Shown: positions 43,854-53,626 of the stretch, piece by piece
How positions within the stretch are numbered: position 1 is the stretch's first letter
How the letters are laid out: every line of letters begins with the position of its first letter
From: Candidatus Protochlamydia naegleriophila
Lineage (GTDB): Bacteria > Chlamydiota > Chlamydiia > Chlamydiales > Parachlamydiaceae
NCBI RefSeq assembly: GCF_001499655.1
Contig: NZ_LN879503.1
Coordinates: 81,286-145,285 of the forward strand
Direction: 5' to 3'
DNA length: 64,000 nucleotides
Notes under the pieces: model-generated
What the model was told of the DNA's origin: nothing
The model's input: only the letters and a program-made list of their open reading frames with translations
Databases searched by the model: none
Position numbers and translations under genes: made by a program

Positions 43854-44619
43854 AGCTGAGTTTCTCCATAAATTCAGTCGTAAATTCATTATATGCTTTT
43901 GCCGCTGGGCAGTTATGGTCTAAATCGTATATGGCTTTACCAAATGCTTGGCTTTCTTTCAATTTTACATTTTCTGGAATACGTGCTTTAAACACTTTAT
44001 CTCCAAAAAGTTCAAGAATAGCATCAAACACTTGTCTAGAGTGATTTGTTGTTATTTTAAACTGAGTGAAAAGAACTCCCAACACTTCAGCTTTATGTCC
44101 AACTAAACTGCCAGCTTTCTTGTTTGTTCGATTGATTGTTTCTAAAAACGTTTGCATACCAGCTAAATTGAAATAGTCCAGTCCGAATGGCAAAATGATG
44201 TGTTCTGCCGCCAATATTGCATTAGTTAATAAATTAATATATCCCGGTGATGTATCGATGATCACATAATCATATTTAATATCTTGAAGCTTACTTCTCA
44301 AAGCAAACTCTTTTGCTTGAATATGAGCTAATTTTACATCTGAAATAGCCAAAGACATGTCCGCAGGAACAATATGCAATCCTTCGATATAGGTATCTTG
44401 CACAACATCATTCAAAAAACAATCCTCTTGACATAGTAATTCAGCAACGGTTTGTCTATTATCGGTTTTAACCCCTAAACCGATAGTTGAATTTCCTTGG
44501 GGGTCTAAATCTATTAGCAAGACCTTTTGTCCCGCATATGCTAATCCAGCAGCTAAATTTATACTAGCCGTAGTTTTCCCACAGCCCCCTTTTTGATTCG
44601 CTATAGCTATTTTGTGCAT
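43840..44619 (-). CDS. parA: ParA-family partition ATPase (pGP5-D-like)
   Basis: The start at 44619 (MHKIAIANQKGGCGKTTASI) is preferred because GGAGG precedes it. Deviant Walker A KGGCGKTT, Walker A' LLIDLDPQGNSTIGLG, and Walker B YDYVIIDTSPGYINLLTNA are all present. Residues 1-260, normal length for ParA without an N-terminal HTH. It forms an operon with the pgp6-like gene as on chlamydial plasmids. It would move DNA on the nucleoid in an ATP-dependent way. Confidence 0.92.
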   Translation of the reverse strand: MHKIAIANQKGGCGKTTASINLAAGLAYAGQKVLLIDLDPQGNSTIGLGVKTDNRQTVAELLCQEDCFLNDVVQDTYIEGLHIVPADMSLAISDVKLAHIQAKEFALRSKLQDIKYDYVIIDTSPGYINLLTNAILAAEHIILPFGLDYFNLAGMQTFLETINRTNKKAGSLVGHKAEVLGVLFTQFKITTNHSRQVFDAILELFGDKVFKARIPENVKLKESQAFGKAIYDLDHNCPAAKAYNEFTTEFMEKLSYVRN

Positions 44620-44684
44620 AAAAATCCTCCATAAAGATACATAAAAATAGATTTTCAACCAAATTTTGTCTACTCTTTAATGAT

Positions 44685-44700
44685 TGTGTAACCGTTACAT
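44685..44700. promoter_or_regulatory. Partition palindrome site 2
   Basis: Core tgtgtaaccgttacat, about 65 bases upstream of the parA start. Weaker flanks than sites 3 and 4. A small hairpin (gaagc/gcttc) follows. Confidence 0.6.
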
Positions 44701-44795
44701 GAAGCATCAAACAATAAGCTTCAGCAAAATGGACTTTTTTGATTTTAAGATTTTCGACAATAAAAGATCTGACTGAAATAATGAATACATCAAAT

Positions 44796-44820
44796 CGCGT
44801 GTGTAACCGTTACACACGCG
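44796..44820. promoter_or_regulatory. Partition palindrome site 3
   Basis: 25-bp palindrome: cgcg arms around the core tgtgtaaccgttacaca, broken only at the centre. Located 177 bases upstream of parA. Confidence 0.7.
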
Positions 44821-44866
44821 CCATAATTTCAATATTGAAAAATTAAACTGAATTAATGACTTCATC

Positions 44867-44899
44867 AAACCAGATGTGTAACGGTTACACATCTGGTTT
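44867..44899. promoter_or_regulatory. Partition palindrome site 4
   Basis: 33-bp palindrome aaaccaga + tgtgtaacggttacaca + tctggttt. The centre is inverted relative to the other sites. It lies just downstream of the gene at 44923, so it could also act as its terminator. Confidence 0.7.
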
Positions 44900-44922
44900 G
44901 GTAATTAAAAACTCAAGAGTGG

Positions 44923-45441
44923 TTAACTTAATAATTTCCTTATAAACACTTCTCTAACTTCACCATAGAAACTCTTGAGATCAAGATAGCGAAGAGAAAT
45001 GTTATTTCGAACACCCTCAGATACAAATTTAGCGATCATACATTTTTCAAGAAATGGAAGAGCAAATAAACAAACGACAAAGGCGAATATAGAACTATAC
45101 AAAACTAAGCTTTGATAAGACGAAGTGAATTTAGCTATAATCACGGTTACTCCACTAATCAAAGTGAGTATACTGAAGAATGCTACTTTCATTGTTCTTT
45201 TCAGACAGCTTAACCTAACACCTTGTATCTGCAAGTCTCCTGAATCTCTTAAAATATAAAAATAGAAGAGGAAGAGTGGGAAACTAATAATATAGACTAG
45301 GCTTCTAAAGACAAGTGGAGTAAGAAAGTCTTGTCGATGAAATTCGATTTCAACCATTGCAATCATTGTTAAAGTAACAATCCCAAGAAGGAAATATAAA
45401 ATAGTAATGGGTTTATTTACGAAAAAGATAGAGTAAGGCAT
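44923..45441 (-). CDS. Membrane protein, four predicted helices
   Basis: 172 residues: FFVNKPITILYFLLGIVTLT, FRSLVYIISFPLFLFYFYIL, MKVAFFSILTLISGVTVIIA and LVLYSSIFAFVVCLFALPFL are hydrophobic helices, with a basic tail. It lies 16 bases after traD in the same direction and is probably the last gene of the transfer operon. No conserved motif seen. It could be an entry-exclusion-type protein by position (cf. TraS near TraD in F), but this is inference from place only. Confidence 0.5.
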   Translation of the reverse strand: MPYSIFFVNKPITILYFLLGIVTLTMIAMVEIEFHRQDFLTPLVFRSLVYIISFPLFLFYFYILRDSGDLQIQGVRLSCLKRTMKVAFFSILTLISGVTVIIAKFTSSYQSLVLYSSIFAFVVCLFALPFLEKCMIAKFVSEGVRNNISLRYLDLKSFYGEVREVFIRKLLS

Positions 45442-45457
45442 GTTTTTTCCTTTTCAC

Positions 45458-47128
45458 CTACTTTACAATTTTAAATTTAATTTTCGCAATTGGAATGTTT
45501 CCGGCTAGTTTTATATAAGCTTGGTTTCTTTCCAAAAATTGTATTTCTGTTGAAGAGACCAGCGATAGACTTCTCGTTTGCAAAGATAGATTCACTCCGT
45601 CCCTTACATCATTAGCCCCATAAGACAAACCTTCTTGATATTCCTTAATTTCTCTTTCACCAAAAATCTTTGAAATTTGTTCTGCAATTTCAGGGTCTTG
45701 TTCAGAAAAGATAATTTTTGTTGCACAGTTACCAAGTATCGTTTTAGATCCACTGGATCCATAGATAGCGTGAAGCTGAGCAGGACTTTGGAGGGCTAAA
45801 AGAGCACACCCTCCATATTTACGACTCTCAGATAAAAATGTTTCTAAATCTTTCAACTTATTTAATGAGGGAAGCTCATCGATTACAAACCAAACTTTTC
45901 GATCGAAGCTTGTATTTAACTGCATCAAACTTCTTACTGCTACCGAGAACCACGAGCTAATAAGAGGATTCAGTGCTGATCTTTGAATAGGAGTACAAGA
46001 TAAAAATAACCAACTGTCGTCATCTTGTTCGATCCACTTACGGATTGAAAACGGTGTTTTCGTATCCTGTAGAAATTCTAAGTTATTGAGAAACGAACTA
46101 GCCACAGATCTAACAGATCCAGCTGTTTTTTCTGAAGTCAAATCAATATGAGCGGCCGCTTTCGTGCCCTGCACAAATTCAGCTAGTTGAGAAAGGGGCT
46201 CGAATAAAAGTTTGTTAGTTAACTCTGACGTTCTTTGTATCGACTCTAATTTCAGAAGTGCTGAGCTCAGCAAAGAACGGGCTGCTGTTCTCCAATAGTT
46301 ATCATTTTCTGAATGACTTTGCGGAATGAATCCTTCTGCGATTGATTCATAATCGAGTCGATCTCTGCATTCACACCAAGGATGCCAAGAAGCACTTCTT
46401 GGATCGCACGGATTCAGTATAATATCTTTCCCGTCTCTATAGTACCGATTAACAAATGTGCCAGTCGAATCAATAATGATTGCTTTTTGCTTCTTTTTTC
46501 TGATTTGAGGGAGAATATGATGAAAACAATTCGTTTTACCACTCCCCGTGCCACCAGTAACCAAAATATGTTGTGTTTCACTTCCTTTGACAAGAGGAAT
46601 TGGACCTAATTTTATTTTAGAGCCGAGTCTCTTAAAAATGAGCATCCATCTCAATTTCCAAGTAGAAACAATCTGCTTTCCTGAGACATGCTGCTTTTTC
46701 TTCGACAGTTTACCCTTAATAAAGAAGAAAAGGATAAGAAGGATAAAAGCAATGGAAGTCATTAGACTTGTTTGCGCGGCTTGAGACTTTCCGATTTCAA
46801 TCAGTTGATTCACGTAAGGCTTCGTAGAATTATAGACTTTTGTCGCACTAATGCTCGAGCCACTAGGTCGTTTCTCATGCGCAATTTTTTTCCAAGTTTG
46901 AGTATCTACAAACATGTTGTCTATTGAAGCTGATACATAGTAATTAGCTTTTAGGTGATACCAAGACGCCTGGTAGAATAAATGGGATATTTGACTCATC
47001 TGATAAGAAAACAGCAATACCCAAATTAAGCAAGAAACCATCCCCCCGATTTTTAAGACCTGTTTAAACATGCGGACACGATGTGTCCAAATTTGTCCAC
47101 CTTCAGTTACTGTATGAATCATGCCCAT
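45458..47128 (-). CDS. traD: Type IV coupling protein TraD
   Basis: 556 residues from the start at 47128, which shares its A with the traG stop. Two N-terminal membrane helices (MVSCLIWVLLFSYQMSQ, TSIAFILLILFFFIKGKL) precede the VirD4/TraD ATPase domain: Walker A TGGTGSGKTNCFHHIL, Walker B VWFVIDELPSLNKL, and LALQSPAQLHAIYGSSGSKT as conserved motif III region. It would couple the relaxosome to the channel. The F TraD C-terminal extension is absent, as in many TraD homologues. Confidence 0.92.
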   Translation of the reverse strand: MGMIHTVTEGGQIWTHRVRMFKQVLKIGGMVSCLIWVLLFSYQMSQISHLFYQASWYHLKANYYVSASIDNMFVDTQTWKKIAHEKRPSGSSISATKVYNSTKPYVNQLIEIGKSQAAQTSLMTSIAFILLILFFFIKGKLSKKKQHVSGKQIVSTWKLRWMLIFKRLGSKIKLGPIPLVKGSETQHILVTGGTGSGKTNCFHHILPQIRKKKQKAIIIDSTGTFVNRYYRDGKDIILNPCDPRSASWHPWCECRDRLDYESIAEGFIPQSHSENDNYWRTAARSLLSSALLKLESIQRTSELTNKLLFEPLSQLAEFVQGTKAAAHIDLTSEKTAGSVRSVASSFLNNLEFLQDTKTPFSIRKWIEQDDDSWLFLSCTPIQRSALNPLISSWFSVAVRSLMQLNTSFDRKVWFVIDELPSLNKLKDLETFLSESRKYGGCALLALQSPAQLHAIYGSSGSKTILGNCATKIIFSEQDPEIAEQISKIFGEREIKEYQEGLSYGANDVRDGVNLSLQTRSLSLVSSTEIQFLERNQAYIKLAGNIPIAKIKFKIVK

Positions 47129-49821
47129 TATTCTTCCCCCCGATTCCAAAATGGCGTCTCAAATACATAGTTGTATACATTTGGTAGCGCTTGTTTAAGT
47201 AGATTTTTGCCCTTCTCTCCGCTAAACTTATTCTCACTCTCTGTTTGAATTGTGTTGACTTCACCATGAGTCATTTGAATCTGTTCTTGGTATCCTTCCT
47301 TTGTCAATTTGTACATCTGTTCCAACTGTTGACCTTTCCGATTAATATCCCAGCTAATCAAGCCATTGTTAAACCCTAGTGAGAGATTATTTGATGCAGC
47401 GTCATTATACATCTGATTTGCAGAATTAAGATCCAAGTCATTGACGAGAGAAAGTGGTGATTGATCCCACAAATTCGTATAGGCCATGACCTGCCCTTGT
47501 CTCATATCTTGAATAAATTCATGGGCAAGCATCTGTTTATCTTTTTCCATTCCATGACATAATATTTCCTCTAGGCGACTAAACCCACCTTCTTGGGCAA
47601 ATTTCTTTTGTGCCCAGTTCACAAAATCCTGATTTAATGATTGCTTAATAAGATGCCCATTTTGTCTCATCCATGAAGCATTCTGAGATGTTTGATCGAG
47701 GTAACTTTCAGCAGATTGATAAGCAGCTTGAGAACTCTTAACTTGATCCAAAGCAGAACTGAAATTCTGCGCATAACGAATACCTTCATCTTGCAGCAGG
47801 CTGAAGTTCTGCGATTTGGCAAAATCTTGTACAGTCTGGTAACTCTTTTGAAAGCTATCACTATCTGTCACATTTTTTGCCGATTGAAGCATTTCCGTTC
47901 TGTCTGCCCCTATTCCAAAGGATGCATTTCCTGAAGTTGAGAAGTAGGCAGCACCACCTCCGGCTGCTACATTACATAAAAAGTCCAAACTCTCTTTTGA
48001 ATTGAGCCCATATTGCTCTCCCCAATTTGCTGCGTAGCTCTGCAACAGCGACGCGCTTTCTTGCAAATGATGCCCATCCCGTTGTGAGATCCCTTCATTA
48101 TAGTTACTTGAATTGGATAGGTGTGTTGTCAAATCCGATCCTGTTCTTGCTTGATGAGAGAGACTATCTTGGTAAGTTTTTTGAGTGCTATTCAAATAGG
48201 ATCGTGCTTGTTGCTCGCTTATTTGCAGACTTTCACTGACCAAATCATCTGCCGATAAGCTTGTCCTTAAATCTGAGCTATTCTGCTTAAGAATGTTTTC
48301 TCCAGCTGAATAAATAGCAGTCGATCCGCCTTGATGATCCGTGAAATATCCAGAAGAAAGAGAAGGCGCAAGATTACTTTGAAAGCCTGTTGTATTTTTA
48401 TACGAGGTCTGACCAAAGTTTGTATTAGCAAAAGAATAATTGCCGCTTGTTTGCTCAACAGCTGAAGAAGAGGCGGCGTTATGCATGGGTGACATAATAG
48501 ATCCCGAAATATTGCTAACGATATGTTCTCCTCCTTTCAAGAGAGCATAACTGATCATAGGAACCAGAGTGTATAAATATCCAGCTGCCGCGATCATGTT
48601 ATTTTGCAAATGCTTAAGACCGATATTCGAAAAATAGCTTAACCCCAGTTGATCTGAAGAAAGGCCAGCAAAAATTGCAGATGTGTGCTCATGAGCATTA
48701 ATTTGAATGATATAGTTTACGACAGCATAAAGAGGCGGCCAAAGCTGAATCCAAATAACAAGAGTGGCCCACTTGCCGATCATCTTAAATCCACCGGGTA
48801 GTAAAGCAAGAGGAACAACAAAAATAAATCCAGAAAATATTATCGCCTCCAATATTCCACGCATGCTAATCAAAGTACTGCCAGCAAGAGATCCCGCGAT
48901 TTGCATCGTATTTTGCTGTTGATCATGAGCTCGATGGCTTGCTAAGCGACTTCCACTATACTCGTTAGATAGTAGATTCATAACAAGCTGCTGACCAATT
49001 AGTTTCTCCTTTGCAATAGAAAGACCTGTCAGTGCTTGAAAAGTCAAAGGTAGATTTCCAAGAATATTTGTTTTCGCATAAAAGGCTTTTTCTTTCTCAA
49101 AATAAGGATTCATCTGCTTTAAAGACTCCTTACAACTCAAATATCCGCATTTTTTTGTCTCTGGTGAGCAGTAGTTGATCATGCGAACATTCGAAGTGTT
49201 TTTTTCAAAGAACTCCCACAAATCAGCTGATTTTTTCAATTCAGCGACTGAATACTTTCCTAAAGCCACATCATACAAGACGCATTGTTTAGCGAATTTT
49301 CTTAAATTTTGTTCAAGAGAGGGATTGGTGAGTTGGTACTGCTTAGTATCTAAAGCTGCATCAGCCCCGAAAATCATGCCTGTGGTATTGTATGAAATAT
49401 CATTAGGCATATGCATGACACTCTCAATTGCTCGGGTGAGATGATAGCCTATAGAACTCGTATATTCTGCGAAAATAGCAAGTGCGGCAGGTACATGATC
49501 CACCTTGTATATCTTTTGCTTAAAAGCACTTGACTCCCCGCTCGTTTCATAGGCTAACAAATCCTCGATATGGACAGTTGTTGTGGGAACAAAAAACAAC
49601 GTGTAAATGACAAGTACGGGAATAAAATACTGAGAAAATAAAAGATTTATCGATTGAGAAGATATGGCCTTCACAAGCGCCCAGGCAGAAGAAAATATTG
49701 CCGCAACAATCACTAACGATCGCACAATGCCCTGGCCATCTCCGTTAAAGAGCATCGCGATTGCATTAAATATTTTCTCAAGCGTTTCTCCGCCACCATA
49801 TGTGACAACTGTTAGCCCCAT
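47128..49821 (-). CDS. traG: F-type mating-pair stabilisation protein TraG
   Basis: 897 residues. The N-terminal half has membrane segments (IVRSLVIVAAIFSSAWALVK, YFIPVLVIYTLFFVPTTTV, and later EAIIFSGFIFVVPLALLPGG, IWIQLWPPLYAVVNYII). The C-terminal half is a long Gln/Ser-rich periplasmic domain (SYFSTSGNASFGIGADRTEM, KSYQTVQDFAKSQNFSLLQD). The TraG_N domain and length fit the F-type family. It is needed for pilus assembly (N-terminal part) and for mating pair stabilisation (C-terminal part). Normal length, next to traH and traD as in F. Confidence 0.9.
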   Translation of the reverse strand: MGLTVVTYGGGETLEKIFNAIAMLFNGDGQGIVRSLVIVAAIFSSAWALVKAISSQSINLLFSQYFIPVLVIYTLFFVPTTTVHIEDLLAYETSGESSAFKQKIYKVDHVPAALAIFAEYTSSIGYHLTRAIESVMHMPNDISYNTTGMIFGADAALDTKQYQLTNPSLEQNLRKFAKQCVLYDVALGKYSVAELKKSADLWEFFEKNTSNVRMINYCSPETKKCGYLSCKESLKQMNPYFEKEKAFYAKTNILGNLPLTFQALTGLSIAKEKLIGQQLVMNLLSNEYSGSRLASHRAHDQQQNTMQIAGSLAGSTLISMRGILEAIIFSGFIFVVPLALLPGGFKMIGKWATLVIWIQLWPPLYAVVNYIIQINAHEHTSAIFAGLSSDQLGLSYFSNIGLKHLQNNMIAAAGYLYTLVPMISYALLKGGEHIVSNISGSIMSPMHNAASSSAVEQTSGNYSFANTNFGQTSYKNTTGFQSNLAPSLSSGYFTDHQGGSTAIYSAGENILKQNSSDLRTSLSADDLVSESLQISEQQARSYLNSTQKTYQDSLSHQARTGSDLTTHLSNSSNYNEGISQRDGHHLQESASLLQSYAANWGEQYGLNSKESLDFLCNVAAGGGAAYFSTSGNASFGIGADRTEMLQSAKNVTDSDSFQKSYQTVQDFAKSQNFSLLQDEGIRYAQNFSSALDQVKSSQAAYQSAESYLDQTSQNASWMRQNGHLIKQSLNQDFVNWAQKKFAQEGGFSRLEEILCHGMEKDKQMLAHEFIQDMRQGQVMAYTNLWDQSPLSLVNDLDLNSANQMYNDAASNNLSLGFNNGLISWDINRKGQQLEQMYKLTKEGYQEQIQMTHGEVNTIQTESENKFSGEKGKNLLKQALPNVYNYVFETPFWNRGEE

Positions 49822-49832
49822 AATAATACCTG

Positions 49833-51203
49833 TTAATCTAAAATAAGTTCTGAAGCTATTTGGTTTTCGATCATATCGATTTTTTGCATCATCTGGAATT
49901 CGCGCTCCATCTGATTCATAGCACGCGTTTCATAGTAGCGTATGCTTTGTTCTACCCGTTCCAGCTCATTTAAATAGTCATCGACAGATGAAGCAAACAT
50001 CTGTTCTCGTCTAAGGTGAGTACACCCCTCTCGAACAATAGAAATGGATTCTTTTAAAAATTGGATGAGAAGATCCATCGCCACAATATCGGCTATTTGA
50101 TAGAGATCAATTGGACAATATCCTTTCTTATAGGCTGTCAAAACATTGACTATTTTATACAGAGGTAGTCTTGACTTTTCTAAAAGCTCTTTTTCTTGCT
50201 GATCGAGTTCTGTATCGGACAGGATTTTATTTTGCATTCCCACAAGCTTGTCTTTCACTTTTCCAATCCAAGCATTTGAAGGGTCAATTTTTAATGGCTT
50301 CTCAACAACCATTAAGCATTTCTTTTTGAGATCTATTCCACAGCTATAACCGACAGCTTGCCCTCCATCTAATAACACCTTAACAAAGGTTTCGTCTTCG
50401 ACTTTACTTGGCCATCTTTCTATCTCTATAGACTCCTCCCTCTTCACAACAATCGTACCCATTAAGCTCATGAGTAATTCTTTGAGAGATTTCCCGTCTC
50501 CTTCCATTAAAAATTGGTGCTTTTGCAGCGCCTCCCAAGCGATGTTGTAATCCCCCATCAAAACTCCACGATAGCGATCATCTTCTTGCAGATCTTTCAT
50601 CACTCGATCAAATCCTTTGGGATTCGAGCATTGATGACGCGCGTCAATGTAATCAGAAAATAGAGCACCATCTTGATTTCCTAAGGAGCGACAAATTTGC
50701 TGACTAGCCGCTGTGTTTGCAGGCCATACAGCACCAACAAGATGAGATGCTGTTTCACAACTATTAATTCCAATCGAATTAATAGAATTTGCCCAGCTTT
50801 GCAATTGCTTGATCGTATTAGCTGTTTGTGGGGAAACAGTTTCAAGACCCAAAAGAAAAGCGTATCCCTTAGCGTTGCTTCCAATGCTTTTAAGTGTTTG
50901 CACTAGCTGGGTATGATTGATAAAAGAAAAGCCGCCAGCAAAAATATCAATCCCTCCACACCCTGCGTCGAATCGTGGTAAACTAACAGTGGCTAGCTTG
51001 GTATTTACCACTTGATTTCGAACAGACACTCCACCACCTGTCATATAGCCAGCTTTTTGCCCATTATAAATCTCAGCTGAGTTAATGTTAGAGGAAGAGC
51101 CAAATTTGTTATAAAAGTGGGTCATCTCTTTATTTAAATCAGCCCACGCATGACAAATAGACAAAGTAAAAAAAATTGTGTAAATGCTCATTCTTCTAAT
51201 CAT
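49833..51203 (-). CDS. traH: F-type pilus assembly protein TraH
   Basis: 456 residues from the start at 51203 (MIRRMSIYTIFFTLSICHAW), giving a signal peptide; the frame extends further upstream but over traF. Contains GGGVSVRNQVVNTKLATVSL, FDAGCGGIDIFAGGFSFINH, SCETASHLVGAVWPANTAAS and a long coiled-coil C-terminus (YLNELERVEQSIRYYETRAM). These are typical TraH features. Periplasmic, works with TraF, TraU, TraW and TrbC in pilus dynamics. The start overlaps the traF stop by 8 bases. Confidence 0.92.
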   Translation of the reverse strand: MIRRMSIYTIFFTLSICHAWADLNKEMTHFYNKFGSSSNINSAEIYNGQKAGYMTGGGVSVRNQVVNTKLATVSLPRFDAGCGGIDIFAGGFSFINHTQLVQTLKSIGSNAKGYAFLLGLETVSPQTANTIKQLQSWANSINSIGINSCETASHLVGAVWPANTAASQQICRSLGNQDGALFSDYIDARHQCSNPKGFDRVMKDLQEDDRYRGVLMGDYNIAWEALQKHQFLMEGDGKSLKELLMSLMGTIVVKREESIEIERWPSKVEDETFVKVLLDGGQAVGYSCGIDLKKKCLMVVEKPLKIDPSNAWIGKVKDKLVGMQNKILSDTELDQQEKELLEKSRLPLYKIVNVLTAYKKGYCPIDLYQIADIVAMDLLIQFLKESISIVREGCTHLRREQMFASSVDDYLNELERVEQSIRYYETRAMNQMEREFQMMQKIDMIENQIASELILD

Positions 51204-51978
51204 CGAGGGACTCATGGGGTTCTGTAAATTGGAGTAAGATGTTATTCTCAATCTGCTGAATGGTAATAAGACCGAAGGCAATAGGAACGACCTCGTGCGT
51301 CTTGGGATTTACGACATAAAGAGAGGGTGTAATCTCAACGGCGAATCCTCTGGAAATTCCATTGTCTTGTTGGTTGTTTTTGAACCCTTCAAGCTTTGTC
51401 TGATCTAATGATACAGCAAATACTTCCCACTGATAGCGTTGAGCAAACGCTTTCACAACCAATGCAAAAGCAGCAGATGCCTTCTTCTTTCCCTCATAAA
51501 AAAAGAATAATCCTCGTTCTTTTGCTAATTGTCTGATGACGGTTTCTTTTTTCTCTTGAATCATCATCTTTTGAACTTGGATTCCATACTGAGAGACTGG
51601 AGATTTTGTCGTCTCATCCAAGAACGGCTTTTCTAGTAAAACATGAGTCCACGTTTGAGCAAATAAACCTGATTGATCAACCCATTTTTTCTGCATTTCC
51701 ATGTATTGCCCAACGCTTTTTGTTGTTGGTCTTAACACTGCCTCAGCTAGGCTATTTTCCATTTCTTTTTTGACTTGAGCCAGTTCATCTGAAGGAGAGA
51801 GTGACTGTTTCATGACAGCAGCAGGAAGAGGTTGGACGGGAATTGTTTCTGGTTTTTCTTCTTCTTTTTCGAGATCCTCGTACCATGCCCAGCCCTCGGC
51901 TTTACGATCAATCCATCCAGCATTTGCAAAGGAGTGAATCAACACGACGAGAATCAATGCCCATCTAAAGTCTTTCAT
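51196..51978 (-). CDS. traF: F-type pilus assembly protein TraF
   Basis: 260 residues from 51978 (MKDFRWALILVVLIHSFANA, signal peptide; 51990 is an alternative). AEGWAWYEDLEKEEEK is the WxWY segment typical of TraF; QMQKKWVDQSGLFAQTW-like and GLFFFYEGKKKASAAFALVV follow, the last being a thioredoxin-like fold lacking CxxC, as in F TraF. VEITPSLYVVNPKTHEVVPI and HESLDD close the protein. Periplasmic component of the pilus assembly cluster. Overlaps traN. Confidence 0.9.
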   Translation of the reverse strand: MKDFRWALILVVLIHSFANAGWIDRKAEGWAWYEDLEKEEEKPETIPVQPLPAAVMKQSLSPSDELAQVKKEMENSLAEAVLRPTTKSVGQYMEMQKKWVDQSGLFAQTWTHVLLEKPFLDETTKSPVSQYGIQVQKMMIQEKKETVIRQLAKERGLFFFYEGKKKASAAFALVVKAFAQRYQWEVFAVSLDQTKLEGFKNNQQDNGISRGFAVEITPSLYVVNPKTHEVVPIAFGLITIQQIENNILLQFTEPHESLDD

Positions 51979-53626
51979 TGTGTACCTCATCATTTTCGAC
52001 TTGTAAGCGGATGCGGTCTTGAAAGGCTTCCATTTTTTGCTCAAACCCGTCGGGCATTTTTTTAGGCAATTGATCGAAAACTTCTGTTAAGTCCATCTTT
52101 GAAAAATTCAACTTGGATAGCTCTTCCATACTAAATCCTCCACAGTCGGGATGCTTAGGCTCTCCCCATCCTTTCTTGAGTTGCCTACGACCTTCTTCAT
52201 GCACAACACGAGCAAGTTTCGTAGAAAAACAGCAGAAAACGTGTTCGTCTCGACTCTTCCAAAGATCAAGCATCTTTTCTTCATAAGAACCGACGTAATA
52301 ACAAAGACCATTCTCTCTTCTCTCGGCTAGCGATAATTCATCTGACGAGCACTTGCTTAGTCCAACTTGTTTTGCTAGCCCCGAGTATTTAAAGCAGCAG
52401 TCATACATGAGATCGTCAGCTACGTTCTTACTACACTGCAATTTCTCTCCTTTAAACACGGTGAGTTTAGTGGCATCAAAGTCTTGTGCTTTTTTCAGAT
52501 CTTTTTCAGCCTCTTCAAACACAGATAGTTTGATCGCAACATCAGCAAATGAGTGGTTTGGTTGATATTCGGTTTTCCATTCCTCACCTAAGCCAAATAC
52601 GCCTTTTGCCGATGTCCGCGTTTTGATTATCTTTGAAAAGCATCTAAATGATTTTTCCCAAAGAGCGCATCCAAAAGGTGTCTGTTGAATACAATGCTGT
52701 TCAAGCAATTCGCAGTTGTGTGTTTTTAAAAACAAACATTCGCGAATCAATGGAAACTGATAGACAAATGAAAGTTGTTCTTTCCAACATTTACGAGAAA
52801 TGGAGTGTCCATTAATGGACTTGCTGGAGTTGGCATCTAAACATGTTTGTTGAACAAGCGTGCAATCTGGTGTCTGTATAAGAGAAAGTAGTGAAGGATC
52901 ATAGTAAATCCACTCTTCTTTAGTGATGGATGCCTCCCGCTGGCAATTCTCACACGTTGCCGTACCACTCTTATGTCTCCACTTAACCAGGACGTTATAG
53001 CTCTCTTTCATCCCCCCACCCATAATTGACACATCATACCATTCAACAGTGGGATCAGCCGATAACTTGCCTTTATATTGCTTGATTGTAAGAGCTGCTT
53101 GTCCTCCAGTAGAATGTTTAATCACAAGCTCATGACCAAGGCACTTGGAAGGATGAGAGTCGACTACAATATTCAACTCTCTAATCAAAGAGATAACAAA
53201 CGGATCTCCAGACTCTTTGCATCGGTGACTTTCGTGTTCGATTGTCTCTTCCTCAATAATCTCATCCTCTTTTTCAACGTTTTTAGAAATATTCTCTGAA
53301 TGCTTTAAGAAAAACTCGTCTTTATGAAATCCCTGATTATCTTTGACGTTCTTAAGAACTCGATCACTTGTTACGAATTCATAAGCTTCTGAGTCATGAT
53401 AGGTCCCCTTTTTCAACTTGTCTTTTGCCTCGTCCGCATCAAACGATTTTCTTTTTTGATTTGGGGGTAGTAAGTCATCTAAAGATATGCTTTTTCCCAA
53501 CTCAAATGCTTTTTTGTTCTCTTCCCGAGCTAATGTTTTGCCTTCTTTTAATAGGTCTTTCATGGAAGGCTCTGCAAATCCACGCACAGAAATGGCAAGA
53601 AAGAACGCAATTAACCTCATCACCAT
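51965..53626 (-). CDS. traN: Mating-pair stabilisation protein TraN
   Basis: 553 residues from 53626 (MVMRLIAFFLAISVRGFAEP, signal peptide). The protein is Cys-rich: CENCQREASITKEEWIYYDP, CTLVQQTCLDANSSKSINGH, CLFLKTHNCELLEQHCIQQ, and C-terminal YDCCFKYSGLA, HVFCCFSTKLARVVHEEGRR and HPDCGGFSMEEL, the last being the standard TraN signature. Outer-membrane adhesin that contacts the recipient. The N-terminal ~110 residues are charged and variable. Overlaps traU by 7 bases. Confidence 0.9.
   Translation of the reverse strand: MVMRLIAFFLAISVRGFAEPSMKDLLKEGKTLAREENKKAFELGKSISLDDLLPPNQKRKSFDADEAKDKLKKGTYHDSEAYEFVTSDRVLKNVKDNQGFHKDEFFLKHSENISKNVEKEDEIIEEETIEHESHRCKESGDPFVISLIRELNIVVDSHPSKCLGHELVIKHSTGGQAALTIKQYKGKLSADPTVEWYDVSIMGGGMKESYNVLVKWRHKSGTATCENCQREASITKEEWIYYDPSLLSLIQTPDCTLVQQTCLDANSSKSINGHSISRKCWKEQLSFVYQFPLIRECLFLKTHNCELLEQHCIQQTPFGCALWEKSFRCFSKIIKTRTSAKGVFGLGEEWKTEYQPNHSFADVAIKLSVFEEAEKDLKKAQDFDATKLTVFKGEKLQCSKNVADDLMYDCCFKYSGLAKQVGLSKCSSDELSLAERRENGLCYYVGSYEEKMLDLWKSRDEHVFCCFSTKLARVVHEEGRRQLKKGWGEPKHPDCGGFSMEELSKLNFSKMDLTEVFDQLPKKMPDGFEQKMEAFQDRIRLQVENDEVHNERL

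Noticed and set aside
46382..49846. Plus-strand open frames opposite traD and traG
   Set aside because: They lie fully within well-supported transfer genes and show no independent features.
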